From: Gonium pectorale
Taxonomy: Eukaryota > Chlorophyta > Chlorophyceae > Chlamydomonadales > Volvocaceae
NCBI GenBank assembly: GCA_001584585.1
Contig: LSYV01000003.1
Span: 1,307,213-1,322,057, forward strand
Length of the DNA stretch: 14,845 bases
Direction of reading: 5' to 3'
In this document: positions 1-10,352 of the stretch, in pieces
Layout of the letters: the number at the start of each line of letters is the position of its first letter
Numbering within the stretch: position 1 is the stretch's first letter
Notes under the pieces: generated by a model
What the model was told of the DNA's origin: nothing
Databases searched by the model: none
Seen by the model: only the letters and a program-made list of their open reading frames with translations
Made by a program: the position numbers and the translations under genes

Positions 1-124
1 TGGCGGTCCACAGTGCTCCCTCCTGCTTCCCTCCTGAGTGAGGCTAGTCTCCCCGCCCCCCTCCCCCGTTCCCCCTCCCCGCCCCCCTCCCCCGTCTACC
101 CCAGTCCTCCCCCGCACAGCGCAC

Positions 125-2419
125 CTATCTCGATGAAGGGTATCTTGAGCTCGGGCATCGCCTCCTGCGCCAGCCCCCTGGCCACCAGCGTGGTGGAGGT
201 GCCGATGACGGTGCACAGGCCGCCCAGGATGGCGGCGTACGACAGCGGCATCATGAAGCGGGACACGTGGTGGTTGTTCTGGCGGCACCAGTTCTCAACC
301 ACCGGGATCATCACCTGCGGCCGCGGGCGGGCGGGCGGGAGTGGATAAGGATGGAGGACGAGGATGCAGCGGCTGGTAGCAGGGTGTGTGTTGCGGCGTG
401 CAGATGGAAGGGGGCTGGGGGCGCTAGGGGATTGCGGCTGCTGCAGACACGGGACAGCGCACGAGGGGCACGGGCGGGCCGGGCAAGGACGCAGAGGAAG
501 CGGGGCCGCATATGAAGCGGGAGGCCCTCTTGGTCTCCTGCGCCGGGGAAGCGGCAACGCCGCCGGGCCGCAAGCTCAGCCAAACCCGTTCCCAGCCGGT
601 CACCGCCGCCCCCCCTGCTCACCGCCACCAGGGGCGTGTTGTTCATGACCGCTGACACGCTCGCCACCGCGATGTGCAGCCGGAGCTGCGGACCGGGGGG
701 GGGGCGCGGAGCAGGGGAGGGGAGGGAGGGTGAGGGGGGTGGTGGACATTCACGGGATGCGTCAGCGCTGATCTGCTGACCCGCGAAGTCATGCAGCCGG
801 TAGTACGAAGGGGCAAGGGGACACTCGTCGGGCCGCCGCAGGGCAGCTGGCGGGTGGGGGGGCTCGTCGGCAGCGGCTCCCAGTGGCCCCACCCTACGCG
901 TCCCGTCGCACCGCCCGCAACCACTGCCTCCGGGCGGCCGCGGAAGGAGGGCACCACTTCGTGGGCAGCCACCATCCACCGCCAGCATGGCGACCCGGGC
1001 ACCGCCAGACGGTCAGTGTCCCACCCACACAAGCGAAGCTCCGCTTTGCGCCGTGCACCAACCACGCCCCCAAGCCCCCCCGCCCGCCCCGCCCCGCCCC
1101 GCCCCGCACCTCCGCCCCTGCCCTGCTTTGCCTGAGGCTCCGCTCACCCCCCCCCCACCGCCCCGCCCGCCCGGCGGCCTGCGGCCCGCCCGCCTTACCG
1201 GGCCCCCGCCCGCCCTCCTCCGCCCCGCCCGCCCGCCTCCCCCACCTGCCCAAGCCACTCCCTCCTGCTCCGCCCCAGCACCAGCTCCGGCACCAGCTCC
1301 AGCGCGCCGCTGGCCTCCAGCCCCGCCGCGATGGCCATCATGAGCGCGATAGACACGATGCTCTCGTTGGCCAGGCCTGCAAAGGCGTCCCGCGGCGCGA
1401 TGATGCCGCGTAGCAGCAGCAGCGTGGCGCCGCCAAACAGGCACACGTCGGGGTCCACGCAGCCGCGCACGATGGGCACCACCGACGCGTAGGTGACCCA
1501 CATCGTGAACCAGGCGTTGTCCGACAGGTCGCTGCGGGGGAGGGTGGGGGCGGGGCGGGGGGCGCGGCCGAGATGGGCCCAGGAGAGCAGCAGGGGAGGG
1601 AGTTAGGAAGTGGCGGCGGGGGTGTGGGGTTGGAGGAGGGGGGCCAGCGTCATATGGGGAAGAGAGGCGAGGGGGTCAGCTGCCGCTGGTCTGTGAGGCC
1701 CTCCCGTTCGCGTGGCCACAACGCCGACGCCACCCCAAAAGCCGACTGGAGGCTGGCGCGGGTGGCTAGGCTGCAGTCGAGGGGTCAGGTGCCGGATGGC
1801 GGCTGGGATGGGTCTAGCAGTCCCCGCACCCACACATCCAGGCCACCCCGGCAGGGGAAGCCCCCCACCTCGGGCGCATTGCCGCCCCTGCCTCCGCGCC
1901 CAATACGCCCCTCGCCGCTCCCGAACCCCCCCCCCCTCGCTTGCACCCCTCTTGTTCAACCCCATCCCCGCGCCTCCACACCCGGATCTCACCGCCATGC
2001 GGTCAGCTGCAATGACAGCAGCGCAAGGGCGAAGACCACGGCAATGACGATTGTCCATCGCTCCTCCTTGAGGAGCTGCCAGACCTCCTTGGGTCTAATG
2101 TGTTTCACACGCCGCTTCGCCTCCCGCCGCCAGACTTGCCTGCGGCCGCGTCATGCGCAAAGCGTGCGTCAGGGCCATTCGTGGAGGCGGGGCCGTTGAC
2201 ACGAGGCAATCTCGCGCACCTCGAGAACAGTTCCCGCACATCCGGGGTTGTAAGCAGCGACGGCTTGCCCGGCTTGCCCTCGCTGGTGGACGCTCGGCCT
2301 TCCGACTGCGCCTGGCTAGACGACTCGCACAGCGGCAATTCGAGTGTGACGGAAGGGGCCGCCTCTGAGGCAGGTGGATGCATGAGAGCACGTTTGATCG
2401 TTGAAAGGCTGACCCTCAT
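125..2419 (-). CDS. SLC13-type anion (sulfate-like) transporter, 5' part, five exons
   Basis: Partial gene, cut by the left edge. Exons in transcript order: 2419-2220, 2139-1993, 1531-1246, 685-623, 314-125, giving 295 codons plus one base. Every junction keeps frame and uses GT-AG (donors GTGCGC, GTGAGA, GTGGGG, GTGAGC, GTGCGC). The start is the first in-frame ATG after an upstream TAG. The product has a hydrophilic N-terminus of about 100 residues, a first membrane segment (WTIVIAVVFALALLSLQL), then further hydrophobic helices with VDPDVCLFGGATLLLLRG, SIVSIALMMAIAAGLEASGA, the NNTPLVA-VMIPVVENW motif spanning an exon junction, and PLSYAAILGGLCTVIGTST. NNTP..A..IPVVE.W and IGTST are hallmarks of the SLC13/DASS transporters, including the algal SAC1 and SLT sulfate proteins. 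Likely role: sodium-coupled anion uptake at the plasma membrane or a regulator of that shape; the substrate cannot be read from this half. The C-terminal half, and any TrkA-C domains, lie outside. Confidence 0.85.
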
Positions 2420-3002
2420 CGCTTTAAAGGCCAAACGCGTCCCATGCTGCTGCTACGCGCCATTGACAGTCTGGCACAGAATTTCTTATGGTCGAGAGAA
2501 TTCTCTTTGATACATCGTTCTGACTGCGCGTCTTTCAGTTTCCTCTCTCGGTGGCGTCGCTGCTGTAGTTACATGTATAGATTATCTCACGTGAAGAGCG
2601 AAAGCCTTGAGTTCAGAGCAAAATTCATAACGAGATAACAAACGTGCATCACATGGCTCCCGGCCGAACCGAGACGAGAAGATCAAAGATCGCCACCCTT
2701 GGAATTTACCAAGTTGTTTTGTTACATATTCACGCAGGATGGCGGTTTTACACCCGGTACAGGTAGCAGAAACGATTGAAACACGATGCAAATACAGCGT
2801 AACCAGTCTCGTACTCTGCTTGCCGCGCTCCTCCGCGTCCCTGTGCTGTTAGATATGGAGCTCCGAGACCGAGGGGACTCTGGAGCTAGGTGTTCTGTAG
2901 AGAGCTGTAAACCCCGAATAGATCTTGGTACAAAATTGTTTGTATAAATTTGTGTGCGAAAGAGTTGTTTTGTTCTACAGTTGCTGACGAGCAGGCGACC
3001 GA
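2420..3002. promoter_or_regulatory. Divergent intergenic promoter region
   Basis: This 583-bp stretch separates the start codons of the minus-strand transporter and the plus-strand oxidoreductase. It is clearly less GC-rich than the flanking genes and holds no convincing coding frame. It must contain both 5' UTRs and both core promoters. On the plus side a TATA element is visible at 2943-2950. On the minus side no strong TATA was found; TTTAAA at 2423-2428 lies too close to the start codon to serve. Confidence 0.6.
2943..2950 (+). promoter_or_regulatory. TATA box of the oxidoreductase gene
   Basis: TATAAATT sits 53-60 bp upstream of the ATG at 3003. A start site about 25-30 bp downstream would give a 5' UTR of roughly 30 nt. 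Motif and position are seen directly; the start site is inferred. Confidence 0.55.
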
Positions 3003-5821
3003 ATGCGGGTCATCGTGTGCGAGGGTCTGGGAGACGCGCGGACGCCCCTCGGCACGGGCGTTCTGCGTTTGGCGGAACTCCCGGCCCCCAAACTGACGCC
3101 TGGCACCGTCCGCATTCAAGTAGCCAGCGCAAGCCTCAACTTCCCGGACGCGCTCCAGATTAAGGTGTATCGCATTACCGCGACTGCGGGGAACAAGTAC
3201 TGTAGTGCGGACGGGTTGCTAACCGCCCCCTCCCCCTTTGTAGGGTGAGTACCAAGACAAGCCCAAGCTGCCCTTCATCCCCGGATCGGAGGTATCCGGC
3301 GTAATCGTGGAGGTTGCAGATGGGGTCAAGGACCTGCGTGTGGGGGACAAGGTGAAAGGGCGGAAAGGGGCGGCAGAGGGTCGGTGTGGAGCAAGCGTTT
3401 TGGGTTTACACCGGAATTGGTCGCAAGGCGATCCATGGATCCCGCATAAGAAACGGGCTGTTTTGGAGAGGGCCCCCGCGTGCGCTCTTGAACCCTGTGC
3501 TTACGTATCTGCGCGCCGCAGCTCGGCCTGCACCAAATCACCTTTTGCGTGGCGCCCCTGCCCTCGCCCCCGACGCCAGGTCTGCGCCGTGAAGCAGGGC
3601 GGCGCTTTTGCAGAGCAGGTGGTGGCACCCGCAGCGGCCGTGTGGCGGGTGCCGGGTGAGTCGGGACGTGGGGTGCCGTGGGTGGAGCGAGGGGTGGCCG
3701 AGGGGCCAGGCAGGGGCAGGCAGAACGCCTGGACCCCGGCTTGTGGCTCGACCGGCATCGCCCGTCGTCGCGCATCAGTCGGGCCCCATTGTGTCCCCTG
3801 CCTGCGTCCGCGTCCGGAAAACCGGACTCCCAGCACGCCCATGCTGCCCCTGCTGCCGGTCAGGGAAAAAAGATAAATCTGCAAGAATCCGAAGGAAGGC
3901 CACATCGGGCCCCGCAACGCGCCAAGCCCTCTGCCACAGCCCCCTCCCCATCGGCGCCCTGCCCTTGCCCCCTTACCCTCGTGACCCCCCCCTGCTCCGC
4001 CCCCATGTCCCCCGTGCCCCGGCAGATGCGGTGCCCCTGCAGGACGCTGCCGCCATACCCATCGTGTACGGCACCGCTGACCTGGCGCTGAGGCACCGTG
4101 CGGGACTCAAAGCGGGTGGGGACGCGGGTGGGGGCGGCCAGCTGGACTTCCGCGCCTGCGATGCTGGCCGCCTCCTTACCTACTGGCACGTCTTCGGGCC
4201 CTGTTTCGCATGGTCACACTCGCACCCATACCCTCCCCGGGTACCCGGCCCCTCCCTGACCTCTCCCACCTGCCACCCCACCCGTAGGCCAGACGGTGCT
4301 GATCCTGGGCGCCGCCGGGGGTGTGGGCCTGGCTGCGCTGCAGCTGGCCAAGCGGGCGGGCGCCCGCGTGGTGGCGGTGGCGGGCGGGGCGGCCAAGGCG
4401 GACTTCCTGCGGGCGGCGGGCGCAGACGCGGTGGTGGACTCGAAGGCGGCGGCGGCCGCGGGGACGCCCCTGCACAAGGCGCTCAGGGAGGTGGTGCCCA
4501 AGGGTGAGCGGTAGCGAGGTAGTGCGTGCAGTGAGTTGAGAGGCGTGGGTGGAATGGGGCCGCGGGGAGGGGAGCCGAGGGCTGTGTGACCGTCTTGGCT
4601 GTTGGGTTGTCTAAAGTGCCATGAGGGAGGTGTGCTGGGCACCGCCGTCCGCGGTGCGCGCCTAGGGGCGGGCCGCCCGCTGAGCTCCCGGCCTCGCGAC
4701 TCCCGCCTGTGCCCACCTCTGCAACCCCTGCCCGTTGCCGGTGGTCCTTTTCTCTCAGCGCCCACTGGTCCGCTGCGGCCCCCGCCTTCCTTACCCTGAA
4801 TCCCCTTGTGGACGCTGTGCGCTGTGCCGGCCCTGCCCTCTGCGCCCCCCACCCGCCCTGTCTCCCCGCCAGGCGGCGTGCACGTGGTGTTCGACCCGGT
4901 GGGCGGGTCGTCGCTGTTCGAGGCGCTCAAGGTGGTGGCCTGGGGGGCGCACTACCTGGTCATCGGGTTCGCCAGCGGGGAGATACCAAAGGTGCGAGGG
5001 GAGGGGGGAAAGGAAGGGAGGCCTGGCCGGGGGCCGGGGGCGCGGCCCGGAGGGCGCGACCACCTGCAGTGCACCGGGGCCCGCACGTGGTGCACGTGGT
5101 GCAACCGTTGGGGCTGCGATTGCGGGCTCGCGGTTGAGGGACAAGGGCATGGGCATGGTCGTGGTCGGGTGAAAGTGACAGCAGAGTACGTGTGGACTCC
5201 TTGCAGGCCGCCGCTTCCAGCCGCCTAGTTCCTTGGCACCGGCGGTGGCTGCCTGCCGCCCTCCCGCCCTCCCTCCCGCCCTCCCTCCCGCCCTCCCGCA
5301 GGTCCCCGCCAACCTGCTGCTGGTCAAGAACGTGACGATGCACGGCGTGTTCTGGGGCTCCTACATGACGCAGCAGCCGCGGGTGCTGGCGGACGGCATG
5401 CGGCAGCTGCTGGGCTGGTTCGCGGAGGGCAGCCTGCGGGTCGAGGTGTTTGCCAGGTGGGCGGGCGGGCGGGCGGGTGCCTAAGGGGCGGCTGAGCGGT
5501 GCGGGTGGATCGGCGGCAGGGATAGGAGCGTATGGGCCATGCAGTGGGCACGGGCGCATGCAGCTGCGGGGGTGGCAGCGGGCGTGCTGGGGCAGCGGAG
5601 GCGCGTGGGGAGGTCGGGCCGGTGGCGTGGAGGGCGTGGCGGGTGCGGATGTGTTCCTCAGGCCTTTATCGCCTTGCGTTAGCACTTGTGTCGTACCATT
5701 TACCCGCTCCCGGCCCGGCAGGTATCCCCTGGAGCGCGTGACTGAGGCGTTTGAGGCCATCCTGGACCGGCGTGTGCGGGGCAAGGTGCTGCTGACCATG
5801 GGGCCGCAGGCCAGGATGTGA
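3003..5821 (+). CDS. Quinone oxidoreductase-like MDR enzyme, eight exons, complete
   Basis: Exons: 3003-3164, 3244-3351, 3580-3655, 4026-4115, 4288-4503, 4873-4991, 5302-5456, 5722-5821. They total 1026 nt (341 residues), all GT-AG and frame-consistent, close to the usual 325-345 residues of the family. The N-terminal GroES-like domain shows SLNFPDALQIKGEY, LPFIPGSEVSGV and GDKVCAVKQGGAFAEQVV. The Rossmann domain shows HRAGLKAGQTVLILGAAGGV (dinucleotide glycine motif at about residues 153-159), DPVGGSSLFEAL and GKVLL near the C-terminus. No catalytic zinc ligand set is evident, as expected for the quinone oxidoreductase branch. Known family activity: NAD(P)H-dependent reduction of quinones or enones; the exact substrate is unknown. 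The last three residues, Ala-Arg-Met, match a plant PTS1, so a peroxisomal location is inferred. ATG 3003 is the natural start: it lies just downstream of the TATA element and opens directly into the domain. Confidence 0.92.
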
Positions 5822-6205
5822 GCCGTGCGCCGTGCAGGGGCGGCAGGGGCGGCAGGGCCTCCGCGTGGCCGGAGGGCCGTGGGCGAAGCCGTGCAGGAGA
5901 CTTGGGGAGAGCGCGTGAGGGTGGGTGTGCGAACACCGGCAGCGTGGGGCTATGGCCGCAGAAGTTCCCTTCGCGGTGCCCCTGCGCCTGCGCGCTGCAA
6001 TGTGGAAGGCGCGGGGTGCTGAGGTGTGTCGTCCTTGCAACGCCCGACAACTTCATAAAGCATTTTGACGTTCGGGGCATATATTGGAAACGTGCCGCAT
6101 TCAAACCCCCGTTGGCATGGCTCGGGGAGTTTCTACAAGATATGCGAGTCCCGTGGATTGTGGAATCCAAAGCCAGGCCCGCCCGTGTAACTGCTGTACC
6201 TGTAC
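5822..6205 (+). other. Probable 3' UTR of the oxidoreductase gene
   Basis: This non-coding stretch follows the TGA at 5819-5821 and runs to a little past the first TGTAA poly(A) motif. Some open frames cross it but show no family motif. The end point is inferred from the usual 10-20 nt spacing between TGTAA and the cleavage site in green algae. Confidence 0.5.
6186..6190 (+). terminator. TGTAA polyadenylation signal
   Basis: TGTAA is the canonical poly(A) signal of volvocalean algae. This is the first good copy after the oxidoreductase stop codon, about 365 nt downstream. A second copy at 6355-6359 could serve as an alternative. Confidence 0.55.
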
Positions 6206-7560
6206 AAGGTGTCAGGGCATTGGTGCCTTGCTGTGTGCATGCTTGACAATGTGTTTAGCAACGATAGGGAGGGGCTAGGGTGTTCCGTTTGTACTGCAGC
6301 TTACGTGTGTACCACGTCATCTCATCGTACTGCTACTAGTACCTGGCTGGTATCTGTAAATTGCCCTTTCCGCTGTCCGATCGCCCAGGCCCTCTACAGC
6401 ACCGGCCGTCGTGGGCCCTGTTTGCCCCAGTAGGAAGTTGCGAAGAAAGGGGCCTCCCGTCCGCGGGCATGCACAGGTGCGCAGGTGCGCACCCAAAGGC
6501 GCGGCGTGACCAGTGGGTCGGACGTCTGCCGCTGACCTACGGCGCTCTCGGCACTCCATTATCGTTGTCCTGAGGAGCCACTAAATTTAGGTCCACTTGG
6601 AAGCGACAACGATTGGCAGTAAGCCACGGCTACGGCCGGCGCCCCTGCCACCTTGCCCCGCACGGTCTCCTCCTTTTCTCATATCTGGCCGGGCCGGGCT
6701 TGGCCGGGCTTTTGGGGGACGGGACGAACGTCACATGTCTTGCTCTGTACCCGCCCGCCCTATTGGGAACGTCGCGCCTTCGGGCGTGTATGGCCGTAGA
6801 GGCGGGCTCCCTCTTTCTATGCAGGTTTCTCTCTTTTTATCTGGCTGTCGACATCGCGCGGCCAGTCTCGCTTTGTCGCCGCGGTCTTCACACTCCTCCG
6901 CGGGGGTGCGCGCCGTACAGCCCAGTCCAAAGCCCCCGCCACATAGCACACCCAACACGTGCGCACACAATGCCCGCATCCCTCCGTCAGCTTCGTTGAA
7001 TCCCGCCATCCGTATCGGCATGTTGTTTGCTCTATTAGTAACATGTTGGTATATGTTACCTGTTCTCCAGCTTTGCCTCGTCTTGATTTAGTTCACAAGT
7101 CCGGTGGGGGGCTAAAGGAGCCCTTGGGCAATGCGCCATCGGTTCACGCAACAGCGGCGGCAAGGTCCGGGGGGGAGGTGTCCTACAGTACGGCACGGCA
7201 GTGCCACCCACGTCCTGGTGCGTTCAACCAGCAGTACAACCTCACGCAATTGTCGTGCCATGACGTTGCGGCGCAGGCGGCGCAACGGCGCCCTTCGATC
7301 CGGCGGCTCAGCCTGGCCTGTCAGCGGGCACCCCCGCCCCAATTGCCGCCACATGCCAGACTACTCAGGATGAGGTAGAGCCCACCCGTCAGTCGGCCTG
7401 CGCTTGGCCGGACGACTTCAACCACCAGCACGGCTGGCGCGGCGGGCGGAGCAGCTTGCAATCTCTAATGAAACAACCGAGAGGCCTTGCGGCAGTACTT
7501 GCACACATACTGAAGGAACTACACAAAGACTAAACGCGTGATGAGTGCGGTATATCCGGC
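6206..7560. other. Convergent intergenic DNA, no gene recognised
   Basis: The plus-strand oxidoreductase and the minus-strand gene ending at 7866 converge here. Open frames on both strands are short and give no recognisable protein or splice-consistent chain. Small structures seen are a 7-bp inverted repeat (GTAACAT at 7038-7044 against ATGTTAC at 7053-7059) and a local GCCGGGC duplication near 6687-6712. Part of the right end may be 3' UTR of the minus-strand gene. Confidence 0.5.
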
Positions 7561-7692
7561 ATGGCCACAGGCATGGCCACAGGCATGGCCACAGGCATGG
7601 CCACAGGCATGGCCACAGGCATGGCCACAGGCATGGCCACAGGCATGGCCACAGGCATGGCCACAGGCATGGCCACAGGCATGGCCACAGGC
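7561..7692. repeat. 12-bp tandem repeat, 11 perfect copies
   Basis: The unit ATGGCCACAGGC repeats 11 times without a mismatch. As 12 is a multiple of three and the unit has no stop, all six frames stay open and give spurious peptides such as (MATG)n and (AWPQ)n. The array lies 174 bp downstream of the stop codon of the minus-strand gene at 7866, so it may be in that gene's 3' UTR. Each unit contains the palindrome TGGCCA. Confidence 0.97.
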
Positions 7693-7865
7693 ACATGGCT
7701 GCTCCGCACAGGGACCGGACCGGACCGGCGTACCCTCGCGTCACCCGCCGACCGCACTGCGCGGCCAAATCCAGGCGGGGCATTCTCGGGCACCCGCACC
7801 CAGGGTGATGCGCCAAGAGCCCACCGAAGTCGGCGACATAGCTTGGGCGGGTGAAGCGTGGCATC

Positions 7866-9138
7866 TCAAGGCTCGTTGAGCAGGGCCGCGAAGTGCGCGT
7901 CTGGGTCTGATACGGCCGCACCGATCGCCTCCGCGTCAATTGGGACAGACGAGATCCCACCGTACGAAAGTACGGACGTGTGGCCGGCCGCCGGCCGCTC
8001 CATGCCCTTGGGGACCAGCTTGATCATGCCGTCGTACTTGGCCGCGTCTAGCTGCCGCCTGGCCTTGCTGCTGCTGGAGGTTTTGGCCTGCGCCCGCGCC
8101 AGGGTGGCCCGTGGGTCGGTGCTGTCGTAGACGCGGATGTCGGCGCCGTTCCGCTCCACTACTTCCGCCCTGGGGGCCGCAGAGTGCGAATGACGAGGAA
8201 GCCGAGGGCTCGAAGACTGGCAGCTTTTGTGCCTCGACGCACGGGGCCATGCGCGCCGTTCGGAGCATTCGGCGGCTTTCTCAATCCTCAGTCCCTGACC
8301 CGGGGCATCTTTGTGTCCGGAGGACTTACCGCCGATTACGGTGTGCGCTGGCCCGCGCCTTTGAACCAACCAGGCCCAACCATCCTCTTGCAAGCCCCCC
8401 TAATCCCGGGCTTCGCTAGGGCCTCGGGTACGTGCCCCGCTGCCCACCCGCCCACCTGAGGGGCGAGCCCGCCCGCACAGCCGCCAGCGAGAAGGATGCC
8501 GCATGGTGAATCTCAAACATGAAGCCCCGCAGCACCCCGGCTGGGGCCCGCGGGTGCTGCAGCTTGAGCCGCTGCGCCGCCTGCATCGCCGCCAGCACCG
8601 CGGCCACGAGGGCTGCCCTCCGCTGCGGCTGTGCCCCGAGATCTGCAGCCTGGGGGGCGGGCACCTCCACCGCCTCTGCCGCTGCCTTTGCCTCCGCCTC
8701 CGCATCCGCCGCCGCATCCGCCGCCGCTTCTCGCAGGGCTCCGCCTGCGGCTAGCAATCCGCACGCCGCTGCCCCTTCCCCGCTGCCGTCCTGCACAGCT
8801 CCGACGGCGGGCATGGGGTCCGCATCGGTGGCGGCCTTGCTCGGGCCGGCGGGTCTCACAGGGAGGCGCACCCGCGGCGTAGCACTACTGAGCTCGGCGG
8901 GCGCGGGGCTGGAGTCCGCAGCAACGGGGTCCGTGCCGCTGCCGGCGCTGCGTCCACTGGGACGCACATCGAGGGCAACCAGCGACGGCGGCCGTACGTG
9001 CAGGTTCTCTGCGCTGCCCGCGGCGTGCCCCCCGTCGAGCAGCAGGCGCCGGCGCTTCCCGGCTGGCAGCTCGTCGCCCGGCGACCCGTGGGTCTCAATC
9101 TCGGAGCGGCAGCGCTTCCTGCCTCTTTCCCTACCCAT
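7866..9138 (-). CDS. Uncharacterised, probably nuclear protein with D...QxK nuclease-like C-terminal domain
   Basis: Two exons, 9138-8456 and 8169-7866, joined by a 286-bp intron (donor AG|GTGGGC, acceptor CCCCAG|G) that keeps frame: 328 residues ending in TGA. The start is the first ATG in the frame; upstream the frame offers only a TTG at 9198. The N-terminus carries basic patches, GRERGRKRCR and GKRRRLLL, that look like nuclear localisation signals. Residues about 40-190 are Ala/Pro/Gly-rich and probably disordered, with an Ala-Asp-Glu repeat encoded by imperfect triplets. From about residue 200 the sequence becomes compact: FEIHHAASFSLAAVRAGSPL (208-227), then GADIRVYD with Asp238, ARAQAKTSSSS with Gln255 and Lys257, and DAAKYDGMIKLVPKGM (269-284). 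An Asp followed 17 residues later by Gln-x-Lys is the layout of Mrr-type PD-(D/E)xK folds; this assignment is inference. No gene name is recognised. Confidence 0.75.
8170..8455 (-). other. Intron of the uncharacterised nuclear-type gene
   Basis: GTGGGC donor and CCCCAG acceptor. Splicing joins the SPLR end of exon 1 to AEVVERNGAD, making the conserved-looking block continuous. Reading through instead reaches a stop soon after the donor (near 8416). Confidence 0.75.
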
Positions 9139-10352
9139 CCTCGTTAAACCCCCGTTTCTAGCTGCTTGCGAAGGTCTTGTCGGTTTATCTCGTGGCAACG
9201 CAATGATAACCTGTGCCTGTAATTCACGGGCAGCCCGTGGTGTTGGATCCTAGGTGCTGGTTTCAAAGCCAAGGCACCTCGACCGCTGTACCGCAAGAAC
9301 GCCTAAAAATCCGGGTGATCGGCAGCATATGGTATTCTTATCGAAGTGCATGCCGTATCTGGGTGGCGGATACTGTGTCAGACAGCTCTCGTCAGGGAGG
9401 GCAGGCGTGTGGAGGTTCCACCAAGCAGGCAAGCGCGGCGCGCATCAGGGCTACCGTCGCAGGGCCAGCCTGCTGCCTGCGCCTGACGGTTACACTCATG
9501 TGGCCGGGGAAAATCTCGCAGATCATCCGCGTTCGCACACCACCGCGGACCAGCGCCACGCCGTGGACCGTGCCGTGCCGTTCACACCCCGCCGTATCCA
9601 TAGAGTGACGATCGTCGAATGCGACAGTCAACACATACCCCGACTACCGGTAACATAGAGCATTCAAGTGCAGACAACGGTTCTTTGCCCAGTTGGCTCG
9701 GGCTTCAACTCCCCCCAACAACTGATAAAAAAAAGTGTTTCAGTTTCGTGCATGCACGCAGTCCCTTCCAGCCCGCCCGCCACCGGAGGCTGTGCCCACA
9801 AAGCCAGAGCAAAGTCAAATGTACGCCCCCCAACACGGAGCTTTACCTCTTCTCCCCTTCTATCAGTCCCTCTCCCCTCCTCCCCTCACTGGCTCTACCT
9901 CTTTCTTCAACCCCTCCCTGTCCAACTTGCGCCCGTTCTAGGTACTCGGGGCTGGTCGCACCAAATCTACATCACACAACGCCTCCGGTGATGAGAATCC
10001 CCTGAGTGGTGCCTCGTAGGCGTGATTTCCCATGGGCCCTACTCCCACACTCCCCGCTCAACCGCCCGCCCCCAGGAAGGCAGCATGCTTTCATTGCATG
10101 GAATGGCAGCCAGAGGAAAGCCCTGCACCGACATGGTATCACGTGCCACCCGCCCGGTCTGCCCGCCGTGCCGGCGCCCGCTCCTCCCTCGGCCGCCGCT
10201 GGCCCTCTTTCTGTATGTGCCCCCTTCGCCTGCGCCTCAGCGGCATTCGCGCCGAGGAGAGGAGGGCGGGCGCCTGTCCCGTGCTGCCACCTCTATTCCC
10301 TCCCTGGGTGCTCTCCGCTACGTGGGGTAGGAGGTCGCCCTGTGCCTCGCCC
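9139..10352. other. Intergenic DNA upstream of the 7866-9138 gene, no gene recognised
   Basis: This must contain the promoter and 5' UTR of the minus-strand gene that starts at 9138; no clear TATA box was found on that strand. Open frames at about 9254-9658 (plus) and 9392-9634 (minus) start at non-ATG codons and have no recognisable motif. A reverse-strand TGTAA at 9494-9490 could end a minus-strand transcript coming from the right. Confidence 0.45.
9490..9494 (-). terminator. Possible TGTAA poly(A) signal, minus strand
   Basis: TTACA on the plus strand reads TGTAA on the minus strand. It is the only copy noticed between the hydrolase stop at 11143 and the next minus-strand gene at 9138. 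Using it for the hydrolase would imply a 3' UTR of about 1.6 kb, so it may instead belong to another transcript or to none. Confidence 0.25.

Noticed and set aside
1..124. A further transporter exon at the left edge
   Set aside because: After the donor at 124 the sequence is C-rich on the plus strand, and no acceptor followed by a family-like continuation was found. The intron probably runs past the window.
3608..4507. 299-residue plus-strand open frame
   Set aside because: It crosses introns of the oxidoreductase in the wrong frame; only the spliced model gives the MDR motifs.
4960..5799. 279-residue minus-strand open frame
   Set aside because: Antisense shadow of oxidoreductase exons and C/T-rich intron tracts, with Pro/Ala/Arg low complexity.
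7038..7059. GTAACAT/ATGTTAC inverted repeat as a transposon end
   Set aside because: Only 7 bp, no target duplication and no partner copy elsewhere in the window.
7561..7692. Possible CRISPR array
   Set aside because: Units are directly adjacent with no spacers, and the genome is eukaryotic.
7418..7960. Open frames with (LWPC)n, (MPVA)n, (MATG)n, (HRHG)n or (AWPQ)n peptides
   Set aside because: All arise from the 12-bp tandem repeat, which has no stop in any frame.
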